A stretch of DNA of 64,000 nucleotides from Isoperla grammatica (GCA_945910005.1 OX246740.1:3795397-3859396), one strand, 5' to 3'. Shown: positions 17,351 to 28,371, numbered from the stretch's first letter. Notes: generated by a model from the letters alone, not told the origin. Program-made: numbers and translations.

Positions 17351-19804
17351 TAGAGAATTTTTTGCATCCGCTGTGAAGGGTACGGATAGACTCTGACCGC
17401 AAACACCTTCTGTGTTCACACATTAATTCTGATGACCTATTAAAACAAATGTCATGTTCATTAAACACCTTTTTGGGTGCATTAATAATAATATTTATAT
17501 TAGTGTACTAGGTGTAAGAGCTTTAAATTATACAAATAACGGTATTTTCATTTGTCTTGCTATGACGAAAACAACTTGACTTAAGAGGCTTTGCGACGGA
17601 TATCTGTGACGGATCTTTAGGCATGAGCGCACCGGTACACATAGAAACGTAATCCATAAATAATTAAGAGGAAGTTTTGATATTCTTTGAAGTTCTTTGC
17701 AGAGTGTGATATACTGTACTACATTTCATCGAAAATTATTTGTCCGAGGTTACTTCAAAGAACGATGCTCTTATTCTTCCTGAATGTATATAATTATCAT
17801 ACCGACGGATACGTAATTGACTGAAGTAGTCAAAGATATTCAAGTAGATGGTGTAGTTCGACACAAGTTGTTGTTCTTTGGTTTCAGGTTGTTTTAATAG
17901 TGATAGAAATAGAACAACTTTCTTATGCACTAAAACAAAGATTTATGTTGTGTGACTATGTCTTAAAACACGTACTTTTGCGTAGACGCCAGTAAGTATT
18001 TCCTAAGTTCCAGCATTACAACTATACGCGAGTTGTTTCTTATCCATTTTTCGCACTGTTCTTGTGAAGACCGCCGTAACAGGGGAAAGTAAATACTCAC
18101 ATCACCACTAGTGTTGTTATGGTTCATACTAGAGGCTTCCAGATAACCTTCTGTTAATTATTAATTAACCCTGGACTCTGATATAAACACATTGATCAGC
18201 CCGTTTTAGCTAATAACCATCTTGTCTAACTAAACGCTCAAGCGCAGGAATATGGGCTGGACTATAGAAAACCGATTATCACAATTTTGAGCCACTCGTA
18301 AATCCTCCTTTTTTATTCAGTGCATATATATCTTATTGTAAATATTTAGTTCATTAATAAAGCACGTTGTAAATTGATGTTATTTTAAGAATATCGTCGT
18401 TTCTAAATAATCATAGGCTTTACTCCTTTGGTAAAACTAATATGTATATATATATATAGCATGTTGTTTTGTATTTTCTTAACGTGTTAAAAATCTGTGT
18501 TGTTATTACCAGGTTAATAATATTTATACTGTGCGCCTTGAAACATTCGAACAATGTTTTCTCTATATAGTTATTGGTATACAGCAGTACAGCACCATGC
18601 TTAAGTTTCCTCAACCTAGGCTCATGCTTACTAAATTGCCGAGTCCGATAGTACCAACTTAATGTTCTAATTCCCTGGTTCCTTCCACCACTTGAAGTAT
18701 GGAACTCAGGGACAATAACTTTACTACTTTGGGTTGGATATCTGGATATTCCTAACACAGCGGGCGTGACTTGTGCACTCTAGTACAACGGACGGTCTTT
18801 ACGAATGTGTGAAAGAACGCCAAGAGTCCTTTGATTTTCTTTGAAAGTAGCGTGCATGAAAAGGGCGGTGGATACGGATCTGAAGTCGGTACGAGACTAG
18901 TCATAGTCCCGTCGCGTTAACTTGCAAGGTGTTGTCGTCACGGATTATGTAATAGTGAAGTGACGCGTGTGACAACTACCAACCTAAATCTAGTTGCATC
19001 CCGTTTCCATCCTCGGGTATTGTAGTGTAACATCGTCCGCATGTTGTCAGACGTGGTGGGGTCGCATTCCATTCACAGTTGGTGCAGTCAATACAGTGGA
19101 CAGTAACAATGCAGCTATCGGGCAATCTCGAGTTGAATACCGTTGAAATAGACTGTGTGGAGTGACCGTCTCTTCTCAGAATTTTAGGGTAGACCTTGCT
19201 TCTTACGGCGTCGCCAGTATACGTAGGGAACTAATGGGAACTAGTAATCTTTACATACAGCGGCGTAAGTGGCAGCTAAGAGGTTCAAGATTGTGGACAG
19301 ATAGCGCGGGCTTATCTAGATACTATCCTGGTCTACAGATAATGAAATAAGATATAATCCAAAAGAACTTAAATTTGGATAAAATCCGATAATACAATAA
19401 TATATCAACCATCGATATTTAATCCAAACGAATGAATGTGCACATATTTTGTATTGTTATAAGTATCTATCTAGTTGCGCTATGTATCTACCCACAATTT
19501 TAATTTTAAACGTTGTAAACTGTTACTATCGTGATTGAGCAACGCCCCGCTGCAAAAGGCCCCAGTAATCGTACCTGTAAAGTGAAGACTTGTAATGCGG
19601 GGTAGCCTTCTGATTCTCGCGGCTAAAGCATGAGTTATAGACACTTCGTGACAACGGATTGAACGTGGGGGGTGGAGGGGGTGGGGGTGGAAGCGATGGT
19701 ACGAGTCGGCGTATTCATAGTAGAGTCGAAAAGGCGGCGTATACATTTTTCCTTCTCAACAAATATCCCTCGTTTAAAAAACCGATATTTTATGGATATT
19801 TATT
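17351..19804. other. AT-rich DNA outside family C copy 2
   Basis: A short (TA)n at 18440-18457 and a G-rich GGGTGGAGGGGGTGGGGGTG at 19669. No gene. Confidence 0.45.
18640..19190 (+). repeat. dispersed repeat family C, copy 2
   Basis: The order GGGTTGGATATCTG, ACGAATGTGTGAAAGAACGC, CTTGCAAGGTGTTGTCGTCA, GACAACTACCAACCTAAA and GTGGAGTGACCGTCTCTTCT is shared in part with 12800-13580 and 34060-34335. No terminal repeats or coding seen, so the class is unknown. Confidence 0.6.
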
Positions 19805-19862
19805 GAAGGCACATTCTCGTGATTGGCGGGAGACCTGGGTTCGATTCCCGGCCAGGGTTTGT
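19805..19862 (+). mobile_element. tRNA-like fragment, probably SINE head
   Basis: GGCGGGAGACCTGGGTTCGA continuing TTCCCGGCCAGGG forms a T-arm and B-box, but no complete cloverleaf or acceptor stem can be drawn. A SINE remnant is likelier than a tRNA gene. Confidence 0.4.
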
Positions 19863-20155
19863 TAGTATCATTACGGAATTTCAAAGATGTTTTAATATGT
19901 TTTTTATATCAACAGTGCGGTAAAGTTCATTTTGTTTTTTTTGATATTTTATTATTTTCATACATATTTATATTTCTGACCTCAGTTTTACAACTGAATA
20001 GGATATGGGCACCGAGCCTTGGTACCTACAGCGCTGGTATGCGGTGAAATCTAGCAACTCCTAGCTGAAAGATCTAGGCGCGGGTTAAAATGGCGTTAGT
20101 ATAACATTGTGCTATGTCTTGTTTATTTTAAACGTAATTTAAATTTGTTTAAATA

Positions 20156-20332
20156 ATGGATGCTACTACAAGTGCTAGACGTTCTAGGAAATCGTGTTCG
20201 ATTGTAGGATGCGCACAGCGCATTTCCAACACTTTGGAGGAAGTGACATTTTACAGTTTTCCTGGCAGGCCTTGGGAGGCGGACAGGCGAGAAAAGTGGA
20301 TACAGGCAGTCAACAGCCTCTTATGTTCATAG
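20156..20332 (+). CDS. N-terminal half of a THAP zinc-finger domain (58 codons, isolated)
   Basis: The frame starts at ATG 20156 (AATAATGG context) and gives MDATTSARRSRKSCSIVGCA, then QRISNTLEEVTFYSFPGRPW, EADRREKWIQAVNSLLCS and TAG. Cys14-x4-Cys19, the F-Y-x-FP motif at 32-36 and the R-x-K-W-x-x-A-V helix at 45-52 are hallmarks of the THAP C2CH DNA-binding domain. That domain is found in transcription factors and P-element-type transposases. The second half (C-x2-H and the AVPTIF-like end) is missing. Either it lies in an unseen downstream exon, with GTCTGT right after the stop as a poor donor, or the copy is dead. There is no neighbour to suggest function. Domain call is fairly sure; gene status is not. 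Confidence 0.6.
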   Translation: MDATTSARRSRKSCSIVGCAQRISNTLEEVTFYSFPGRPWEADRREKWIQAVNSLLCS

Positions 20333-20379
20333 GTCTGTACAAAATAATATTATTCTTGATTGTTTACTTAAGGCATAGG

Positions 20380-20870
20380 CTAGGCCTATGAAGGTTTACG
20401 TATGGCATACATGGATAAAGCCTAGGCCTACCAGTTCAATTCGAACAAATTGTGTGGTTATGTCAGAACGAGCAGTGGGCGTGGGAGCAACCTATGGTAC
20501 AGGTGACAGGTCTCCTTCTAAATGATATTTACTTACACCTGTGTCATTTTAAGCTTATCTAAGCCCTACCTGATATGTATGTCTTCATTTCGTGTAAGGG
20601 CCTAGGCCTAGCCATCATATCTGATATCAGTTTTCACATTTTTACTACTCTCTGTCATAGGCCTAGGGCTAGGCCTATTCATCAGCTGTTAGGCATACGA
20701 TATGAATCAAGTTAAAAATAAAAAAAACATTAGTACCATTAAAATTAATGTTAGCAACTATGAACATAATTTTAATTATCATTTATAACTTGTTCACTTT
20801 TAGGTTTTAAGTTTCTCAATGCAGACTTCATATGGCGCAAGTCTGTCCTAGGCCTATAGGCCTACAACCT
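20380..20870. repeat. cluster of TAGGCCTA palindromes
   Basis: AGGCCTA/TAGGCCTA words recur at about 20384, 20422, 20603, 20660, 20671 and 20850, often overlapping. A second cluster lies at 16782-16945. No protein coding here. Confidence 0.7.
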
Positions 20871-22480
20871 TAGAATTTATTTTGCAAAATGTGCCAGTTT
20901 TAGCTTCAGTAAAGTTTAAAACATGCCCTGCTTTAAATAAGGCGTTTCCTTTTTAGAAAGACTGATTGGATTCATAGTCTGCAAAAAAAATTTCAAAGCC
21001 GTATTCAATTAAATAATCATCACAAATTGACATTTATTACATAGGAAGACATCCACTTATTCAGTCAAGGGTTGCTCGCGAGCGCCACGAGGAGCGCTGC
21101 CTGTCTTTTCAGTGGCGCCATCAGTGGCTAATCTCGGTGCCCATACATTAAATACAAATTTTATTGATAATTATTCATGTAGGGCTGTTGTTTGTTTTTG
21201 TTTTTGTTTGTTGAATGCCACAGCTAAAAATGTATATATTTGTTGAGATGAAGACCTTAAAAATCGAAGTATGTTTTATAACCAGTAAAGAAAAATTTGA
21301 TTGGTCTTAATAAATCCTCTGAATAATACGTCAAAAAATTAGGGAATCTTGTTACTTTTAAATATTAAATCATTATGATTTGATTTGATTTTGTGTTGCA
21401 CGTTGTAGTTTGTTAAATTTGTTAAAACATCTTGCTCTCTTATCAAACAACTAATGGTTCACCCAACTCTTTTCATGTTAGTCTGGTCCACTAAATGAAA
21501 TTAAGTGGCAATTATTTTCACGATGGGCAATTGAATCTCTCGCTGATCTGCTATTATATTTTTAGCTTGCGATTGAGTTTTCAATGTCAACGCAAACCAT
21601 CTATGCATGGCATGAATGAGCGTGTAGTCATTGTAGAAAATCAAATCAAACAAAATCTACACTATAGCCCAATTATTTTTATGTTTGAATAATTGAAGCT
21701 CTCAAACTAGTTCTTTAATGAAATAAACTGAACAGTAGAATGGATATTGAAATTTAAGAGTGCGATTTCAAATTATGTGCACACAACAACAAAAACAATT
21801 TTTTTTAAGTACAACCAGTTTTCGGTTTATGAAAAAATTCACTTTGTTAGTAGAAACTATTGCTGAACTTTCTATAATGTAGAATCCATATAATTTATTC
21901 TCATTATAATTTTCCATGTATTTTATGATTATTGATTACAAAACTAATTGATTTTTCTTTTCATACATTTCAATCCTGAAATATTAGGCCTATACGCATT
22001 TTTTCTAGATTTTTATATTGAAGCGGCTGTTATCAGTTAATTTAATAATAAACGTAACTGAACAATATTGTATTAATTGCACACCTATATAAATAGTAAC
22101 ATAACTATATAAGTTAAGCTAACTATAGTGAAGTATTATTACGAGGAAAATTCAATAAACATCAATACAGTAAAAATCTATTATTTTATTCAATTTAATT
22201 AAATAGTATTCTACAAAATGAAAACACAAACACAGGATGGATTGTAATACTGATTGTACCCGAATGTTATCTCGTATGACCGAAGTAAGGTTAGCGATCT
22301 TAGGGTATCGCACCGGGATAAATCTATTCTAGTCTCATACTTGTATTGTGGTTTCTGCGCACGTCCTAGCCTGATCCGCGCTGCAGCGTGGGTCTTAATA
22401 CGGGACACGGAAGCGCCGTGTACCTGATAATGAGATTCACACACAAGCGAGGGGAAGCGATGATGGTGATTGATGTTCTG
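20871..22480. other. AT-rich DNA, no feature recognised
   Basis: A GC-rich patch with GTGGCGCC lies at 21070-21130. No C-x2-H exon completing the THAP domain was recognised here. Confidence 0.4.
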
Positions 22481-22630
22481 TCATTATCTATAGGTGGTTC
22501 GTCGCCTCTACGCGTATACGCACTGTTATTATCTATAGGTGGTTCATCTCCGCGTATACGTACTGTCATTATCTATAGGTGGTTCGTCTCCTCTACGCGT
22601 ATACGCACTGTTATTATCTATTCATAGGTT
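22481..22630 (+). repeat. 40-45 bp tandem repeat with CGCGTATACG palindromes
   Basis: Units begin at 22481, 22526, 22566 and 22611 with ATTATCTATAGGTGGTTC, then CTCTACGCGTATACGCACTG. The second unit lacks 5 bp. A related fragment with GGTTGTTCGTGTCCTCTACG lies near 22940. Confidence 0.9.
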
Positions 22631-23110
22631 GCACGTATACGTCACATCTTTGCGCGTGGCGGCCACATTTGTGATCAAACTTTGACGTTGCCAATTAGAA
22701 ACAATTGAAGGCTGTTGTGGTAGAACACAGAAATTCTTAGTTCTTAAAATTCAGCATGTTTTTTTAATAAAATTGTACGTGTCGTAAGTTTTAATTTTTT
22801 TAGTACTTATGTTTACTTTCTTAATTCTAAATTTGGCTTATTTATTGAATTTGAATAGTATTTGTCAATGATCTAAGATTGGTCCTCATCAATTGTGTCG
22901 CAATCATGGCCGCTGTGACGTCACGTGGGAACTATGAATAGGTTGTTCGTGTCCTCTACGCGTCTGATACGCGTCAAATATGATACTTTATACTCTCATA
23001 CTGATCTAAGATTGTTATCTACTACTACCCCTTCATGCACGCTGTTGCGACGAACATCCACTACACATTCCAAGCTTTTTTTTTTCACACATTTGTTCCA
23101 TTAATGCCGA

Positions 23111-23270
23111 CATTACACGACTCAATACTTTCGTCAAACTTATTGAATTCAAGAACAAAAGCGAATCAAAAACAGTTTGGTAAAAAAACTGCAACAATAT
23201 AGCGTCTATTAATTGATGCTTTTTTGTCCTTGAATTCAATAAGTTTGACGAAAGTATTGAACTATGTAAT
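23111..23270. mobile_element. foldback element, about 55-bp arms
   Basis: CATTACACGACTCAATACTT, then TCGTCAAACTTATTGAATTC, on the left returns inverted as GAATTCAATAAGTTTGACGA, then AAGTATTGAACTATGTAATG, on the right. The spacer is about 55 bp. The hAT element at 23282 was inserted at or near its right edge. Confidence 0.75.
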
Positions 23271-23281
23271 GTGAGTATTAG

Positions 23282-23583
23282 CAGTGTTGTAAAAGTTACT
23301 TTTAGAAAGTAATTCAGTTACAGTTACAGTTACTTGCTTGGGAAAGTAATTCAGTTACTGTTACAGTTACTTTTTCCCTGCAGTAACTGAGTTACAGTTA
23401 CAGTTACTTTATGAAGTAACTGAGTTACTTTTTAAGTTACATCATGAAATTTCTTAAAAATGCAAAACTGACAGCATTACAAACAAAAAATATTTTTTTA
23501 CTGGAAATAATGGCACGCATAATGGCACGCAAAACTGTTTGTTTTTGCTAATTATATATTTTTACATATTATTTATATTTTAT

Positions 23584-23616
<33 letters not shown>

Positions 23617-24046
23617 TATATATTATATATTATTACAGCTGGCAGTTGTATTAATTTATTGTTGTCATGTTTGTTAACCCTGCGGTGCTGAGCCGCTACG
23701 TCGGTTGGCGCCTAGAACTATCAGCTGGCCTGTCCTTAGCGGGCAATACAAAATAGTAGAAAAATGTAGTTCCATCATATGACACACAAAAAAATTCGTT
23801 TTTTGTTTGTTTTTTAGGTTGATACAAAGCGGTATTTTTTAAATTTTGTACCACTACAGAACGAGCATGCTTAAGAAAAGTAACTCTAAAAAGTAACTAA
23901 AAACTGAGTATAATTACTTATAAAAGTAATTGAGTTACAGTTACAGTTACATTGAAATAAAAGTAATTAAAGTAGTAACTCAGTTACTCAAAAAGTAATT
24001 AATTACTTTTACTCAATTACTTTTACTCAGTTACTTTACAACACTG
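23282..24046. mobile_element. non-autonomous hAT element rich in AGTTAC motifs
   Basis: Starts CAGTGTTGTAAAAGTTACTT and ends with the inverse TTACTTTACAACACTG. Flanked by a perfect 8-bp duplication AGTATTAG (23274-23281, 24047-24054). Both subterminal regions (23290-23450, 23876-24040) are packed with AGTTAC/GTAACT and CAGTTACAGTTACAGTTACT runs. The middle holds a (TA)n tract at 23583-23610. No transposase. Confidence 0.92.
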
Positions 24047-24329
24047 AGTATTAGTAGAGTGCAATCCTGCTGTGTTACGAATTTACGGATATCCACCGCA
24101 AGATAGTAAAATTATGTCTAATAGACGTTGTTCAAGTGGACGGTAGGATCTAGAGACGTAGAAAATAAAGGGTACTTTTGGACTTGGCTTTTTCGTAAGC
24201 ATGATACCAGGTAGGCCTACTTGGGGCAACTTTATTTAGAATCTATAGTATGTTACGTTATAACGCTTCCAATCAATAATGTTTGTATTTAGGTAAACCG
24301 CCTGTCTGGTAATAGTGTAGGAATGCAAA

Positions 24330-24420
24330 GCGACCTATCCCCGCTGAGACTTGAACCCAGGTCTTCTGCGTGGCGGGCTACTCATGGTTAAGACGCGTGT
24401 CCGGCAAACACAAGATACCT
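24330..24420 (-). mobile_element. tRNA-like fragment, third SINE type
   Basis: On the minus strand, GTCTTAACCATGAGTAGCCC, then AGACCTGGGTTCAAGTCTCA, resembles a tRNA anticodon-to-T-arm segment with a B-box-like GGTTCAAGTC. It does not match SINE A or B bodies. Confidence 0.4.
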
Positions 24421-24889
24421 GGGCCTAACTTAACAGAGAAGTATTGCCTATTCGCGTGGAATTGCTTCGTTATGTTGGTAGAATAGAAGTACTTCGGCTA
24501 TTGCGTTCTTTCATTGATAAAGTCTACCTTACTGGTTTTGTTTCCATAGTTGTGAAACTGATACATTTACAGTAATAAAATGAAGGACGAGTGTAGACTA
24601 TGGCATAATGGTTACCAAACTTTATGTACCTGTATGTGTACTATGCCAGTTTAGACCATTCTATGTTTCGTTCAATAACCCTTGGATGCAATGCTAAAAA
24701 TAATTAATAAAACGCTTGTGTTTATTTTATATTATATTAACCATGTAGATTGCCGAATTTCGTCCTCATACAATTGAGATAGACCTGTATATTTGATTTA
24801 TATAAAACGGAAATTATGATGGGATTCATATTCTACTTCATAGTCACCACTTTATTCGTAATCACATTCAATTGATGCTTTGTTTTATA

Positions 24890-25077
24890 GTGATGATATT
24901 TGGGGTTTTACGTCTCATATTTTTGCAACAAGGCTAATCGAGACGGTGAGTGGGTGATTATGAAGATGAAAAAACGCCACATGACATCCATGCCCAAGCC
25001 AGGATTCGAACCTGGGACGCAGAGACCGTGGTTTACTATACCAACGCCTAATCGACCTCGGCCAACTGCGCCGGCTT
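24890..25077 (-). mobile_element. SINE A, tRNA-derived, complete with target duplication
   Basis: Read on the minus strand, it starts with a tRNA-like head, AGCCGGCGCAGTTGGCCGAG. It has an A-box-like TTGGCCGAGG and a B-box GGTTCGAATCC, with a long variable arm suggesting a Leu/Ser-type tRNA ancestor. A roughly 100-bp body follows (GTGGCG...CATCTTCAT...TCTCGATTAGCC) and the tail ends near ACGTAAAACCCCAAATATCA. Flanks carry an 11-bp duplication TTTGTTTTATA (24879-24889, 25078-25088). Not a functional tRNA: the acceptor stem does not pair. Confidence 0.85.
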
Positions 25078-25119
25078 TTTGTTTTATAAACCCATAACAA
25101 GGAACCAGTACACAATATA

Positions 25120-25900
25120 CCTGACACGTGTCGAGGCACACGTGTGCTCTAAAGGGAAAATAGGTCAAACGTAGAGATATATAGGGCGAAAACGAAAATA
25201 AATGCGATGTCAGGTAATGAGGGTTGGAGATGAAAGGAATGGCGGAAGGTGGTGACATATTATGTGAAAAGGAAAGAGTGAGAAAGTGTTCAACTGCGTG
25301 AAAAGCATGGTGTATTATGGTCTTGGAACCAAAAGAGAAATGGAAAATAATTAGGGGATCAAAATGCAGGTTCTCTTTTGTCTGATGGTTTACAGTTTCT
25401 GGTAGCGACAACAGTAGGGTAAATAATCAATCTCTAGTAACTTGTCTACTATAGGAAGGAAACCTCTGACTGGGGAAGCCTTTGTTTGTAGAACGAGAGA
25501 GAGAGAGACAAGGGATCGATAGAAAAGAAGGGTTTATTATAAGAGAAAGAAATTCTTGCGACGTACGGAAGAAGTGACAAGAATTGAGAGCCAGGGAATC
25601 AACAGATGAAGGGAGATTACATGTGAAGGAGTGAGAGGAAGAAGCGGAGGAATGTTAGACAAAGAAAGAAGATCGAAGGCGTTGACATTGATTGAACGAA
25701 ATAGAGTAAGATTAACGAAGCGATCAAAATGGAGACAGTGAGGAAAGGGATTGGATTGTCTACGAAGATGATTGAGAGGGGTGTGAAGGTTATGAAGTGA
25801 AAGAAAGACCGGGAAAGAAATGAGATCAAATGAGAAAGTCTGTGTCGGTGTTAGGACAGGCAAGGTAAACGATATAAACACACAATTTGCAGAGAGTAAC
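25120..25900. other. strongly purine-biased strand, no gene recognised
   Basis: The plus strand is dominated by G and A over about 750 bp (GAGAGAGAGAGACAAGGGAT, AGTGAGAGGAAGAAGCGGAG) without being a simple repeat. Minus-strand frames (25537-25881, and 24908-25411, which overlaps the SINE) are Ser/Leu/Phe/Pro-rich as this composition dictates. I do not accept them as genes. Confidence 0.6.
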
Positions 25901-26698
25901 AGAAAGCCAATTAATTTAATAAGAAAGAACCCTTTCCTTTAAAGAAGCAAAACCCCAATATATCCAACTATTTAACCACTGTGATCATCAAAAGTGTTGG
26001 TAGAGAAATATGCCCACAATCACATGATTAGGTGTCACAATTTGATTGCGTGGTAAAGCTGCAAGTCTCGATTAAAGGTCATTCAGTGTTTACAGTAAGA
26101 TATAGACCTTCACCATATAGGACCAACGCAAGCGGCTGTGTTCACCGTTCTGTAGATGACCAATTTTGTAGAGCGGTTTCTTTGCCATTATCGAAGAATT
26201 ATACACCCAACTAAATTCGTTGAAAGGAGTTGTTATAGGACAGAAAAACACAGCATTATGAGCGTTATTTTCACTTGACGACTACACGACAGTTTTAAGG
26301 GGTTTCTAAACACTTTCAAGAAGGGCAGAAAGAAAAATGCAAAAAGCCGGCCTTCCACGAAATAAGAACTATACAGCTAAGCGTATATGAGTAGGCTTGT
26401 ACTACAAAGACACGTCATGGACGCAACATTGATCAGAACCAAAGATTACTGAGTGAACTATAATATGATGTGCTGTCATCGTCCAAGCGTCTACGTATTG
26501 CCACTAAAAAAAACAAGTATTAAGTATAGTTATACAGTCGAGTATAGTATAGTGTAGTAGTGTATAGAAATAGTAATTATAGCCGTCTGGTGTACCTGTA
26601 CACAGCTGTAGACAACAATCACAACCGTTATATCTCTACCCTGCACTACAACGGTAACCCATTGGTAAGGAAGCAGGCATTCTGGTACTTGTAACCAT

Positions 26699-26822
26699 GG
26701 CCCTCATTCCAAAACAGTTTTAGACGGTTGTAGCCGGTTGTAAAGCTCCCCCCCCCCCTCCTATTCCGTGATCCGGGTGCAAGTTGCAACCGGTGCAGCT
26801 TATACGTACTGAAATGAGGGCC
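26699..26822. mobile_element. 124-bp MITE, GGCCCTCATT ends
   Basis: GGCCCTCATTCC at the left and GAAATGAGGGCC at the right are inverted. Inner GACGGTTGTAGCCGGTTG pairs loosely with GTTGCAACCGGTGC. The same three bases CAT flank both sides, as expected for a 3-bp target duplication. A poly-C run (26749-26758) sits in the loop. Confidence 0.65.
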
Positions 26823-26966
26823 CATATTTCTTCCAATTTGGTCGTAGACTGAAAACAAAACGGGGACGCTATTGTGTAAACACGTGCAAGCTATCTTACC
26901 ACTTTTCGTTTTGGTATTATTGAAAATGAAATTATATTTCTTTATACAAGACGTGTAATTTTACAC

Positions 26967-27677
26967 GATATAGCCCAGAAATGGGAGAGCGAAAGACAGC
27001 GTAACAGAAATGTACGCTCTAGTGGCGTCGTACAAGAGTACACAATCGACGATTGTAAAATTGAACTGAGTGAAACAATCAAGCTACTCGGATTAAACAT
27101 AACCTCTGACTTAAAGTGGAACGTGCACACTAACATTACTCGAGCAAAGTGTTCTAAACTCTTGGGATTCGTGTTTCGAAACATGAAAGGTTGCTCTACT
27201 CCCGTTCTGAGGTCTACATACTTAGCTTTAGTTAGACCCGTCCTCGTGTACGGTGCACCAGCTTGGCACCCTACCTCTGCCGAAAATATTAAGAAATTAG
27301 ACGTCATCCAAAACAGAGCCACCAAACTCATCCTGGGCTACAACAGCAACCTCAGTGCCCACGACAGGAGAGTGCAACTTAATATCCCCAGCATGACCGA
27401 CTACTTCAAACGAAGTGACGTCATTTTCCTAAGAGGGTGCATGAGCGGTCTAATAGACCTTGACCCACTGGAACGACTGTCACTCGTATACAGAACTGTC
27501 ACTCACGGGCGAGGAAGCTGTCGTGGAGTCACGTTACGCCCCCCTCGCGCCAACACTGCCGCCTATCATCAGTCCGTCTACCTACGAGCCGCCGCCACTT
27601 GGAATGCCCTACCACAGAATGTGAAGGGTCTCCCTCCAAATAAATTCAAAACAGCCGTTCGTAGACTGTTCAAGTGA
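26967..27677 (+). CDS. C-terminal part of a non-LTR retrotransposon reverse transcriptase
   Basis: The open frame reads DIAQKWESERQRNRNVRS, then EYTIDDCKIELSETIKLLGL, NITSDLKWNVHTNITRAK, SKLLGFVFRNMKG, a YLALVRPVLVYGAPAWHP block and IKKLDVIQNRATKLILGY, and ends AVRRLF-Lys plus TGA. The KLLG-x-x-I-x-x-x-LKW motif, the LVRPVLxYGxxxWxP motif and the IKKLDxIQxRAxKLI motif are the thumb/connection region after the palm of CR1/Jockey-group retrotransposons. The YxDD-bearing palm and the endonuclease are absent, so the copy is 5'-truncated, as is usual after target-primed reverse transcription. The frame is intact to its natural stop, so the insertion is fairly young. The first methionine at 27123 is not a real start. 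Confidence 0.85.
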   Translation, partial: DIAQKWESERQRNRNVRSSGVVQEYTIDDCKIELSETIKLLGLNITSDLKWNVHTNITRAKCSKLLGFVFRNMKGCSTPVLRSTYLALVRPVLVYGAPAWHPTSAENIKKLDVIQNRATKLILGYNSNLSAHDRRVQLNIPSMTDYFKRSDVIFLRGCMSGLIDLDPLERLSLVYRTVTHGRGSCRGVTLRPPRANTAAYHQSVYLRAAATWNALPQNVKGLPPNKFKTAVRRLFK

Positions 27678-28027
27678 CGTTCGCCCTTCATGAACAATTA
27701 ACCTATGACAATCTAGCTATTTCCACGGATATGATTTGGTTATATTATGACTTGTCGAACTGGATAGATTTAAGCATAGATTTAAGCATAGGGCCCCATC
27801 ATCACTCGCACAACCATCACAATCACCACCATTTCATCTATTTATGTTTCACAGATCCATATCACTCATAATCACGCAGTAGGTTCTTAAGATTAGTCAT
27901 TTAATGTACTCAAGGATGCAAATCAATAATTGATTGTATGGACCCAAAGGCCCGATTTTTGCATCCTTTCTATGCTTACTACACTGTATTGAGTTATAGA
28001 TCAATAAATAATAATAATAATAATAAT
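27678..28027 (+). mobile_element. 3' UTR and (AAT)n tail of the same retrotransposon
   Basis: It follows the RT stop directly. A stem AAGGATGCAAA...TTTTGCATCCTT spans about 27911-27970. The copy ends AATAAATAATAATAATAATA at about 28027. SINE B starts 70 bp later. Confidence 0.75.
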
Positions 28028-28095
28028 AGTGGCAATAGTTGATCACCACAATATTAGAAGCTCTCTAATCACTGAACAGAATACATATCACCTGT

Positions 28096-28371
28096 ACCGA
28101 TATAGGTGGCTCAGCGGTAAGACGCGAGACTCTAATTCGGGAGGTCGCCGGTTCGATTCCGGCCACCGGCAGTCCTGACTGAATGTTTTTTCCGAGGTTT
28201 TCCTCAGTCGTAAAAGCGAATGCTGGGATTGAGTCATACTATCAGCCCTCGGACAATCCTTCCCAACTATCCAAACACCCTAATAACCTAGTTAGTCACC
28301 TGAAGAGGGGCACATCAGGTAAAGCTGGTGTGCACCCTAGAACGGGTATTCCTACAAAAATTATTATTATT
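28096..28371 (+). mobile_element. SINE B, tRNA-derived, complete with target duplication
   Basis: The 11-bp duplication ATATCACCTGT flanks the element (28085-28095 and 28372-28382). The head has an A-box-like GGTGGCTCAGCGG and B-box GGTTCGATTCC. The body carries GAGGTTTTCCTCAGTCGTAA and GAAGAGGGGCACATCAGG, and the tail is a short ATT repeat. It is the reference copy for 10290, 10735 and 15885 and lies directly after the LINE tail at 28027. Confidence 0.9.

Noticed and set aside
19805..19862. tRNA gene
   Set aside because: Only the T-arm/B-box part is present and the acceptor stem cannot be paired. The same judgement was made for 24330-24420 and 24995-25077.
24908..25411. 167-codon minus-strand frame
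   Set aside because: Joins a purine-skewed region to the SINE A tRNA head and body. Composition is explained by the skew.
27123..27677. Independent host gene starting at methionine 27123
   Set aside because: The same frame is open and homologous further upstream to about 26967. The protein is the C-terminal part of a retrotransposon reverse transcriptase.
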